Source of the DNA: Tistlia consotensis USBA 355
GTDB lineage: Bacteria > Pseudomonadota > Alphaproteobacteria > Kiloniellales > DSM-21159
Assembly (NCBI RefSeq): GCF_900177295.1
Contig: NZ_FWZX01000039.1
Span: 1-56,570 of the forward strand
Reading direction: 5' to 3'
DNA length: 56,570 nucleotides
The notes beneath the pieces were generated by a model. The model was given only the letters and a program-made list of their open reading frames with translations. It had not been told where the DNA came from and ran no database searches. Position numbers and translations under genes: made by a program. Below are positions 8,549-15,740 of the stretch, piece by piece; the first letter of the stretch is position 1, and every line of letters begins with the position of its first letter.

Positions 8549-9604
8549 GTGTCGGCTGCGCAGGACCCGGTGGCCGGGGAGGCCGAGGCGCGGCTGCTGA
8601 TCGCCGAGGGCCTGGGCGCCGCCGCCGGCCGCGAGGCGCGCTTCGGCGGCGGGCGCCGCGGCGCGGTCAACGAGATCCGCTTCTTCGAGTGGCGCGGACG
8701 GCCGCTGCTGCTGCGCCGGCGGCTCCCCGAGGTCGCCTTCGCCTACGAGCCCGACATCGCCAAGGAGGCGGTGGTCGCCGCCGCCTGGCGCGCGCGCGGC
8801 GGGGGCGCCGCGGCGGTCGAGGCGGCGATGGCGGCGGCGCTGCAGCGGCCGGCGCCCGGCCGCCTGCCGCACGGGCCCGAGCTGCTGGCCGCCGGCCACG
8901 GCGCGCGGCCCTGGTCGATCCAGCAGGCGCTGCCCGGCCGGGCGCTCGGCGAGGCGCCGGAGCTCGCCGCCTACCGCCGGCTCGGCGCGCTGCTCGCCGA
9001 GCTGCACGCCCTGCCGCTCGCCGCCTGCGCCGAGACCTTCCGCGAGCTCGGCGGCCCGCCGCTCGATCCCGGCGCGCTGTTCGGCCGCGACCTGGAGCGG
9101 GCGCTGGCCGCGGCCGGGCTGCAGGCGCCGTTGTCGGCGGCGCTCAGGCAGGCCGCCGCCACCGACTTCTCCGGGGCGCGGCCGGCGCTCTGCCACAACG
9201 ACCTGCACGGCCTCAACGTGCTGCGGGGCGAGGCGGGCGAGCCGGTCCCGATCGACTGGGACAACGCGGTGCTGCGGCCGGCCGAGCTGGACCTGGTCAA
9301 GCTGCGCCACTGGACGGCGCTCGACGCCGGCGGCTGGCTGGTCTCCGAGCCGGCCCTGTACGCCGCGTTCCGCGAGGGCTATGACGGGGCCGGCGGGCCG
9401 GCGCCCGATACCGGGCGGCTGCGCGCCTGCGAGATCCTCTGGCTGCTGCGCGCGCTGATCTTCGAGCAGCGGCGCGAGGCGGCCGGCCGGCCGCCGGCGC
9501 CGCCCTTTCCGCCGGCCCGGCACTACCGGGCGCGGCTCGAGGTGCTGGCGGAGGGATCGATGGCGGAACGATTGGAGACCGGGGCGGCGGGGGCAGGGAC
9601 GTGA
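8549..9604 (+). CDS. Aminoglycoside/choline-kinase-like phosphotransferase
   Basis: 351 residues from GTG 8549. The kinase fold is shown by the catalytic loop CHNDLHGLNVL (HxDxxxxN) and the metal-binding PIDWDN about ten residues later; an N-terminal lysine/ATP lobe is less clear. APH-family enzymes phosphorylate hydroxyl groups of small molecules such as choline, sugars or nucleosides. The stop overlaps the upstream edge of the cytidylyltransferase gene, so kinase and CMP-transferase are probably one operon. A kinase beside a cytidylyltransferase resembles choline or sugar activation pairs. Substrate unknown. Confidence 0.75.
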   Translation: MSAAQDPVAGEAEARLLIAEGLGAAAGREARFGGGRRGAVNEIRFFEWRGRPLLLRRRLPEVAFAYEPDIAKEAVVAAAWRARGGGAAAVEAAMAAALQRPAPGRLPHGPELLAAGHGARPWSIQQALPGRALGEAPELAAYRRLGALLAELHALPLAACAETFRELGGPPLDPGALFGRDLERALAAAGLQAPLSAALRQAAATDFSGARPALCHNDLHGLNVLRGEAGEPVPIDWDNAVLRPAELDLVKLRHWTALDAGGWLVSEPALYAAFREGYDGAGGPAPDTGRLRACEILWLLRALIFEQRREAAGRPPAPPFPPARHYRARLEVLAEGSMAERLETGAAGAGT

Positions 9605-9621
9605 GCCCGGAAGGGACGCAG

Positions 9622-10440
9622 ATGAACGTGGTCGCCGTGATTCCCGCGCGCTGGGGCTCCAGCCGCTTTCCGGGCAAGCCGCTGGAGGCGCGCATCGCCG
9701 GCGTGCCGCTGCTGCAGCGCGTCTGGGCCCTGGCCACCGCGGCGCCGGGCGTCGCCGAGGTGCTGGTCGCGACCGACGATCCGCGCATCGCGGCCTTCGT
9801 CGAGGGCCTCGGCGGCCGCGCCGTGATGACCGACCCGGCCTGCCGCAACGGCACCGAGCGCATGCACCAGGCCCTGCAGCGCGCCGGCCTGGAGGACCGC
9901 CCGGCGGTCAACGTCCAGGGCGACGCCGTGCTGACCCCGCCCTGGGTGATCGGCGCCCTGGCGGCCGTGCTGGCGGAGGACGCCGCGGCCGAGGTCGCGA
10001 CTCCCGCGGTGCGGATGAGCGAGGCGGCCTACCGGCGGCTGGTCGAGCAGAAGAGGACCGGCCAGGTCGGCGGCACCACCGTGACCTTCGACCGCCGCGG
10101 CCGCGCGCTCTATTTCTCCAAGCAGGTCATCCCCTTCCTGCGCGAGCCCGTCGAACCGCTGCCGGTGTTCCGCCACATCGGCCTCTACGGCTTCCAGCCG
10201 GCCGCCCTGGCGCGCTACGTCTCGCTGGAGCCGGGACCGCTGGAGCGCGCCGAGGGGCTGGAGCAGCTGCGCGCCCTGGAGAACGGCATGACCGTCCGGG
10301 TCGTCCAGGTCGACTACCGTGGCCGCACCCACTGGGCGGTCGACAGCCCCGACGACGCCGCCATCGCCGAGCGCCTGATCGCCGAGGAGGGCGAGCTGCT
10401 CGCCCGCTACGACGGCAGCGCGCGATTCGAACCAGAGTGA
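9622..10440 (+). CDS. KdsB-like cytidylyltransferase (CMP-sugar synthetase family)
   Basis: 272 residues from ATG 9622, chosen because GGAAGG precedes it and the frame then begins as in KdsB (MNVVAVIPARWGSSRFPGKPL region). Other family motifs are RNGTERM, HIGLYGF and EQLRALENG. KdsB activates Kdo with CTP for lipopolysaccharide. The usual QGDEP motif reads QGDAV, so the sugar-acid specificity or activity may differ from true KdsB. An upstream GTG (9601) overlaps the kinase stop and is a second possible start. Confidence 0.8.
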   Translation: MNVVAVIPARWGSSRFPGKPLEARIAGVPLLQRVWALATAAPGVAEVLVATDDPRIAAFVEGLGGRAVMTDPACRNGTERMHQALQRAGLEDRPAVNVQGDAVLTPPWVIGALAAVLAEDAAAEVATPAVRMSEAAYRRLVEQKRTGQVGGTTVTFDRRGRALYFSKQVIPFLREPVEPLPVFRHIGLYGFQPAALARYVSLEPGPLERAEGLEQLRALENGMTVRVVQVDYRGRTHWAVDSPDDAAIAERLIAEEGELLARYDGSARFEPE

Positions 10441-10446
10441 GACGTC

Positions 10447-10522
10447 GCCGGCCCTCCGCCCCACCCGGCCAGCCATTCCAGGATACGGTCGTCGGGGGGG
10501 CCGGGTGGGGCAGAGGGCCGGC
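10447..10522. repeat. Long near-perfect inverted repeat (24-bp arms)
   Basis: Arms 10447-10470 and 10499-10522 are complementary except for one base pair and enclose 28 bases. In RNA this would be a very stable hairpin just after the cytidylyltransferase stop and before the histidine-phosphatase start. No T-run follows, so it is either a processing or attenuation structure or a member of a dispersed palindromic repeat family. Confidence 0.75.
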
Positions 10523-10559
10523 ACCGCATCGATCGTCAGGACGAGGACTAGGAGGTTTC

Positions 10560-11210
10560 ATGGCTCGCCTGCTGCTGGCCCGGCACGGCAACACCTTCGC
10601 GCCGGGCGACACCCCGGTCATGGTCGGCGCCGCGAGCGACCTGCCGCTGGTCGAGAAGGGCGAGGCCCAGGCGCGCGCCCTCGGCGACGCGCTGCGCACC
10701 GCCGGGATCGATCCGCACCGGGTCTACGCGGGGCCGCTGAAGCGCACCGCCGACTTCGCCAGGATCGCGCTCGCCGAGGCGCGGCTCGACCGGCCGGTGC
10801 TGATCGACGAGCGGCTGCGCGAGATCGACTACGGGCCCTGGGAGGGCAAGTCCGACGCCGCCCTGGCGGCCGAGGGCCACGGCGCCGCCCTGGCCGCCTG
10901 GCGCGACCGCTCGGTCTGGCCGGGCGAGGCCGGCTGGCGGCCCGACGAGGCGAGCCTGGAGGCCCGCGTCCTGGCCTTCGCCCGCGAGGCGGTCGCCGGC
11001 CTGCCGGACGAGGACGCCGTGCTGGTCGTCAGCTCCAACGGCGTGCTGCGCTATTTCCTGAAGCTGGTGCCCGGCGCCTTCGAGCAGGCGGCCGGCGCCG
11101 GCACGGCCAAGCTCGGCACCGGCAAGCTCTCGATCCTGACCCACCACGAGGAGGACGGCTGGAACGTCGTCCTCTGGAACCGCGAGCCCGAGGCGCTGGT
11201 CGGAGCCTAG
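10560..11210 (+). CDS. Histidine-phosphatase superfamily protein with altered catalytic site
   Basis: 216 residues from ATG 10560, preceded by AGGAGG at ideal spacing. The RHG motif (LLARHGNT) with the phospho-accepting His and the acid/base region REIDYGPWEG are present. The second catalytic histidine, normally in VVSHGG, is replaced: the segment reads VVSSNGVLRYF. It is therefore either a divergent phosphatase subfamily or a non-canonical enzyme. It follows the kinase and KdsB-like genes, so it may act on the same metabolite. Fold call is firm, activity uncertain. Confidence 0.8.
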   Translation: MARLLLARHGNTFAPGDTPVMVGAASDLPLVEKGEAQARALGDALRTAGIDPHRVYAGPLKRTADFARIALAEARLDRPVLIDERLREIDYGPWEGKSDAALAAEGHGAALAAWRDRSVWPGEAGWRPDEASLEARVLAFAREAVAGLPDEDAVLVVSSNGVLRYFLKLVPGAFEQAAGAGTAKLGTGKLSILTHHEEDGWNVVLWNREPEALVGA

Positions 11211-11279
11211 CGATCCGCGCGCTTGTTGCGACGAGGGCGGAGAGGCACACTCGCCCCCGTCAGGCTGCGTGAGGAACCG

Positions 11280-11933
11280 ATGTCGAGCATTCCCGAGGAC
11301 GTCTTTACCGAGCCCGAGGACTTCTCGCCGGACACGCTGGCCAACCTGGGGCCGCTGCGCCGCCTGGCGGGCGTGTGGGAGTCCGACCGAGGGGTCGACA
11401 TCGCGCCCAAGGCGGACGGTCCCGAGCGGCGCCTGTTCCGCGAGCACATCCGGATGGACCCGATCGATCCGCAGCCCAACGGCCCGCAGCTCCTCTACGG
11501 GCTGCGCTACCACATCCACATCAACACGCCCGAGGAGGCCATCACCTTCCACGACCAGGTCGGCTACTGGCTGTGGGAGCCGGCCACGGGCCTGATCATG
11601 CAGACCATCGCCATTCCGCGCGGGCAGGTCGTGCTGGCCGGCGGCACGGCGGCGCCGGGCGACAGTCGCATCTCGGTGGAGGCGCGGCGCGGCGATCCCC
11701 GCTTCGGGATCTGCTCGACCCCCTTCCTCGACGAGGCGTTCCGCACCGACTACTACCGGATCGACATCACCTTCCACGACGACGACAGCTGGAGCTACGT
11801 GACGCGCACGGACCTGGCGGTGCGCGGCGAGACCCCGGCCTTCGACCATCGCGACACCAACCGCCTGCGCCGGGTCGCGGCGCCGACGCCGAACCCGCTC
11901 GTCGGGCTGCCGGAGAGCGGCGCGGCAGGCTAG
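11280..11933 (+). CDS. Nitrobindin-like heme-binding beta-barrel protein (FABP-like)
   Basis: 217 residues from ATG 11280. The domain after residue 20 (LGPLRRLAGVWESDRGVDIAP, HIHINTPEEAITFHDQVGYWLWEP) is the bacterial nitrobindin/FABP-like ten-strand barrel; proteins of this group bind ferric heme and react with NO or peroxynitrite. The proximal His cannot be fixed without a structure. It converges on an NnrU-family gene, which is also tied to nitrogen-oxide metabolism in other bacteria; the link here is inference. Confidence 0.72.
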   Translation: MSSIPEDVFTEPEDFSPDTLANLGPLRRLAGVWESDRGVDIAPKADGPERRLFREHIRMDPIDPQPNGPQLLYGLRYHIHINTPEEAITFHDQVGYWLWEPATGLIMQTIAIPRGQVVLAGGTAAPGDSRISVEARRGDPRFGICSTPFLDEAFRTDYYRIDITFHDDDSWSYVTRTDLAVRGETPAFDHRDTNRLRRVAAPTPNPLVGLPESGAAG

Positions 11934-11940
11934 GGCAGGT

Positions 11941-12645
11941 CTAGCGCGTCAGCCCCAGGGGCAGCGGGCTGACGCCGAACAGCAGCGGGTGCAGGTGGAG
12001 CAGCGCCAGGTAGAGCGCGACGCCGAGCAGCGGCCGCCACCAGCCGAGGCCGCGCCAGTCCATGGTCGTGCGCCCGGTCGCCAGCGCCGCGAAGGGCAGC
12101 AGCGAGGTGGTCAGCTTCATCGGCCCCCAGTCGCTGCCGAGCGCGCGCTCGCGCCGGTGGTCGATGTGCTGCATGCCGCCGAGCGCCAGCACCAGGAAGC
12201 CGCCGAAGAAGACCAGGCTGGCGAGGTCGCCGTTGGCCGCCAGGTGACCGACGGCCCAGAGCGCGACGCCCCAGAGGAAGGGGTGGCGGGTGATCCTGAG
12301 GATGCCCGGCGCCGGCTCGATGCCGCCGGCCAAGTGCTCGCCGCCGACCGCGGTCGGGCTGCGCGTGGTCAGCCCGGCGACCGCCAGGATCGCCGCGAAG
12401 GGCATCAGGATCAGCGGCAGCCAGCGCAGCAGGGGCAGCGCCCAGAGCTGGACATGGGGCGCGTCGGCATAGTCGAAGCACATCCAGACGATGCCGACCC
12501 CGGCGACCGCCGAATAGAGGCCGCGGAAGCCGGTCTCGCCGAGCCGCGCGACCAGCCCCGGCCGCAGCGCCTGGCTCGACAGCAGGAAGTGGCCTCCGAC
12601 GAAGAGCACGGTCGCGGCGAGCAGCTGGTTCAGGTCCGACAGCAT
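11941..12645 (-). CDS. NnrU family membrane protein
   Basis: 234 residues from ATG 12645 with about six membrane helices. The motif ILRITRHPFLWGVALWAVGHLAANGD is the NnrU signature and resembles isoprenylcysteine carboxyl methyltransferases. NnrU is needed for nitrite and NO reduction in some alphaproteobacteria, but no denitrification genes lie nearby and many members have no assigned role. It ends head-on with the nitrobindin-like gene. Confidence 0.85.
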   Translation of the reverse strand: MLSDLNQLLAATVLFVGGHFLLSSQALRPGLVARLGETGFRGLYSAVAGVGIVWMCFDYADAPHVQLWALPLLRWLPLILMPFAAILAVAGLTTRSPTAVGGEHLAGGIEPAPGILRITRHPFLWGVALWAVGHLAANGDLASLVFFGGFLVLALGGMQHIDHRRERALGSDWGPMKLTTSLLPFAALATGRTTMDWRGLGWWRPLLGVALYLALLHLHPLLFGVSPLPLGLTR

Positions 12646-12777
12646 GGTGTCGCGGACTCTACTGAGCGGACTCCGGGAGCGTCCAGCCCTTGCGGGTGAC
12701 CGTGCCGTGACGATTTCGCGCCGTCGGCCGGCCGGTTCCGCTGGGCTTCGCGGCCGCTTCGTGCTAGCTCGCGCGCC

Positions 12778-13089
12778 ATGAGCGAGAACGCACCAGACAA
12801 GCCGGCCGACAAGCTCGACCCGGTCGCCGAGACGATCCTGGCCCTGCTGCAGGAGGCCGGCCCCGGCGCCTCGATCGCGCCGGATGCCGTGGCCCGCGCC
12901 TTCTGGCGGCCGCGCGCCAAGCCCTCCGACCCCGCCGACGGCTGGCGCCGCTACATGAACGCCGTCAACCAGCAGGCCCGCCACCTGGCGCGCGCCGGCC
13001 GCATCGAGATCCTGCGCAAGGGCGAGCCGGTCGAGGATCCCCACGCGCCGATCAAGGGCGTCATCCGGCTCAGGCTGCCGCAGGGGTAG
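12778..13089 (+). CDS. DUF3253 family protein
   Basis: 103 residues. It matches the small alphaproteobacterial DUF3253 family: VAETILALLQEAGPGASIAPDAVARAFW, then RRYMNAVNQQARHLARAGRIEILRKGEPV. It looks like a winged-helix-type alpha/beta fold. No function is known. It lies divergent to the NnrU gene and convergent with the cNMP/HlyD fusion. Confidence 0.75.
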   Translation: MSENAPDKPADKLDPVAETILALLQEAGPGASIAPDAVARAFWRPRAKPSDPADGWRRYMNAVNQQARHLARAGRIEILRKGEPVEDPHAPIKGVIRLRLPQG

Positions 13090-13119
13090 GGGCGGCGGGC
13101 CCGCCGCTCGACCAGCCGG

Positions 13120-15057
13120 CTACAGCCTGAGGAAGGTCGCCAGCGAGCTCAGCGGCCCGACGGTCGGGAAGTCGACGAAGGCCGCCCGGCCGACCGGGCA
13201 GTTGTCCGGGCCGAAGCCGCTCTTCTCGAGGGCGACGATGACCTGGGCGCGCGGGTCGCCGGCCTGCTCGGCGACGGCGGCCAGCTGGCGCCTGTCGAGG
13301 CGCGCGGCGGCGCCGCGCTTGTAGACGACCTCGCCTGACAGCGGCTCGTCGACTCCGTCGACCCGGACCTCGACCTTCTCGCCCTCGCGGATCAGCGCGA
13401 GATCGACTTCCGAGACCGGGACGTCGACCAGGGGCTTCCGGCAGTCGATCCACTCCAGCAGCGCCGCGCCGCGCCCGACCGTCGCCTCCGGCCCGGCCTC
13501 GACGCTCCAGACCAGGCTCCCGGCCGGGAGCGAGACGCCGGCGGTGCTGTCCCGCTTCAGCTGCTGGGCGGCGGCCTCCCGCTCCAGGGCCAGCTTCGCG
13601 AGCGCGCCCTTGGCCTCGGCCAGCGCGTCGCTCGCCTCGATCAACTTGAGGTCCAGCACGTCGCGGCTGCCGAAGGCCCAGTCGGGATTGGTCCCGTCCG
13701 CGGTGATGAACACGCCCTCCCTGGCGGCCTCGACGCGGTGCCGGGTATGGGCGATCTCCTTTTCGAGGTCCGACTGCTGGCTCTTCAGGTCCATGACCTC
13801 GGCGAGGCGCTTGTCCGCCGTCGAGAGCGAGGCGTTGCCGCGGCTCGCCAGCGTCTCGATGCGCTTGGCCACGCGGCTCGAGTAGTCGAGCTGCTTGCGG
13901 GTGAAGGCGAGCTTCTCCTCGAGGCCGGCCAGGTCCGCCTCGACCGCGTCGCGGAACACCTTGGCGTAGACGTCGGAGCGGCGCTGCCACTGCGCCGAGG
14001 TGCTCTGCAGCTGGGCGAGCCGGGTCTCCAGCTCCTTGATCCGCTGCTGCATGCGCGCGCGCTCGGCGTCGAGGCGCGCGACCGCGGTGTCGTCGGCCTG
14101 AAGGTTGCGGATCCGCAGCACCGACCCGTCGCCCGCGACGCGGTCGCCCGGCTTCGGCACCGGCGCCTCGACCTGCCCGGAGATCGGCGCCGTCGCGACG
14201 TAGACCCAGTTGGTCATGACCGCGTCGCGGAACAGCACCGAGGCGAGGTAGCGGCGCTGGCTGTAGAGCGTGCCGGCCAGCAGGACGATCGGCACCAGGG
14301 CCAGGACGGCATAGGAGAGCCGCCGGCGCCTGTGCGCGGCCCGCAGCACCGCCTCGGCTTCGCCGACCCTCTCCGGGTCGGGCATCACGGGCGGTGGGGG
14401 CGGGCCGGGCTCGATGCCGGCTGCCGGCTCGTCGCCTGCAGCGTCGCCCGCAGCCCGAGCCTGCTCCAGCCGCCGGTGGTTCTCGACCAGGCGGCCGGTG
14501 ATGATGCGGACCAGGGAGAAGCCCATCCGCGGGTTCTGCTGGAAGAGCTGCCGGACCGCCTTCTCGGAGAGCCGGAAGACGATGCCGCCGTCCTCGACGA
14601 CGGCGGTGGCCGTGCGCCGGTTGTCGGGGGTGAAGAGGCTGATCTCGCCGAAGACCTCGCCCGGCTGCAGCAGGGCGCCGACCTCGACGATGCGGACCCG
14701 GCCGTCGGCGAGGTAGAACATCTCCGTCGAGAGGTCGCCCTTGCGGAACAGCACCTCGCCGCGCTTGATCGGCCGTTCCTGCATGAAGGGGATCAGCGGC
14801 TCGATCGGCAGGCCGCGGTCCTTGAGGTTCGCGACGTCCCGGAGCAGGCGCCGGATCTGCTGCAGCCGGTAGACGTTCATCGGCAGCAGCATCAGGTGCA
14901 GGACCAGCACCGGCACGAGGTCGCCGAGATAGCCGTAGGTGATGAAGGCGAAGTTGCTGAGGATCGCGACCGAGCGCAGCGCGACCATCGTGCTCATGTA
15001 GAAGCTCATGAACACGAGCACCGAGGCGAGGTAGCCGAAGAATTCGGTGACCGTCAC
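13120..15057 (-). CDS. Membrane fusion: TM segment, cyclic-nucleotide-binding domain and HlyD-like adaptor
   Basis: 645 residues from GTG 15057, with GGGGAGG upstream. Order: two or three N-terminal membrane helices (about 3-70); a cNMP-binding domain (about 90-210, with the phosphate-cassette-like GEVFGEISLFTPDNRRTATA); a Pro-rich linker; one membrane helix (about 245-265); then a periplasmic HlyD-like part with a biotinyl-lipoyl hairpin (YVATAPISGQVEAPVPKPGD), long coiled coil (about 310-440) and a beta-barrel end. This resembles Alg44, where PilZ and HlyD-like domains are fused to control polysaccharide export. No transporter or synthase lies next to it. Confidence 0.75.
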   Translation of the reverse strand: MTVTEFFGYLASVLVFMSFYMSTMVALRSVAILSNFAFITYGYLGDLVPVLVLHLMLLPMNVYRLQQIRRLLRDVANLKDRGLPIEPLIPFMQERPIKRGEVLFRKGDLSTEMFYLADGRVRIVEVGALLQPGEVFGEISLFTPDNRRTATAVVEDGGIVFRLSEKAVRQLFQQNPRMGFSLVRIITGRLVENHRRLEQARAAGDAAGDEPAAGIEPGPPPPPVMPDPERVGEAEAVLRAAHRRRRLSYAVLALVPIVLLAGTLYSQRRYLASVLFRDAVMTNWVYVATAPISGQVEAPVPKPGDRVAGDGSVLRIRNLQADDTAVARLDAERARMQQRIKELETRLAQLQSTSAQWQRRSDVYAKVFRDAVEADLAGLEEKLAFTRKQLDYSSRVAKRIETLASRGNASLSTADKRLAEVMDLKSQQSDLEKEIAHTRHRVEAAREGVFITADGTNPDWAFGSRDVLDLKLIEASDALAEAKGALAKLALEREAAAQQLKRDSTAGVSLPAGSLVWSVEAGPEATVGRGAALLEWIDCRKPLVDVPVSEVDLALIREGEKVEVRVDGVDEPLSGEVVYKRGAAARLDRRQLAAVAEQAGDPRAQVIVALEKSGFGPDNCPVGRAAFVDFPTVGPLSSLATFLRL

Positions 15058-15320
15058 GCCTCTGCCTCCCCGGTCTGCGGGCGCGAGACCCTGTCGACGA
15101 CCATCGATGCTTCCCCCCGCCGTCCTGGCGCCTGTCCGGCCGCCCCTGCCGACCGGGACAAGGTCGAGGACAGGCTTCCGAATCCAGGCATGCCTCATTC
15201 TTCAGGCTATCCGGAGGGTACCATCCCGCTTTCCGGTGCTGTAGGTCTTTCGATCGCTGCGGGAGATGCTTGCAGGGACCTCCCGCTCGGTGCGGGCGAG
15301 GATGCGCCGGCGGACGGCTG

Positions 15321-15740
15321 TCACTCCTCGTCGCGCAGCCGCTCGATGTCGCGGCGCTCGCGCTTGGTCGGGCGGCCGGCGCCGGGCTCGCGATGGGGTG
15401 CGGCGGCCACGGCCTGGCGGGGCAGGGGCGGCTGCGCGTCCGGCGGGCTCAGGTCCTCGTAGAGCGTCTTCGCCTCCTCGGCCGGGCCGCGGCGCCGGCC
15501 GAGCGCCTCGACCTTGACGACGCGGATGAAGCGGCCCTGCGGGAAGGTCAGCACGTCGCCGACCCGCAGCTTGTAGTGCGGCTTGCTGACGATGGCGCCG
15601 CCGATGCGCAGCCGGCCGCTCTCGCAGAGCGCCGCGGCGAGCTGGCGCGACTTGCAGAAGCGCGCGAAGAACAGCCACTTGTCGAGGCGCAGGAAGGCAC
15701 TGCCGCCACCCGCCTGATCGGTCGCGGCCTGGTCGGTCAT
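15321..15740 (-). CDS. S4-domain RNA-binding protein (Hsp15-like)
   Basis: 139 residues. The S4 domain is clear (LRLDKWLFFARFCKSRQLAAALCESGRLRIGG, then VGDVLTF), followed by a basic C-terminal tail. Hsp15-type S4 proteins bind stalled 50S subunits carrying peptidyl-tRNA. The ATG overlaps the TGA of the upstream helicase (ATGA), so the pair is co-translated, which suggests a common RNA-related role. Confidence 0.85.
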   Translation of the reverse strand: MTDQAATDQAGGGSAFLRLDKWLFFARFCKSRQLAAALCESGRLRIGGAIVSKPHYKLRVGDVLTFPQGRFIRVVKVEALGRRRGPAEEAKTLYEDLSPPDAQPPLPRQAVAAAPHREPGAGRPTKRERRDIERLRDEE

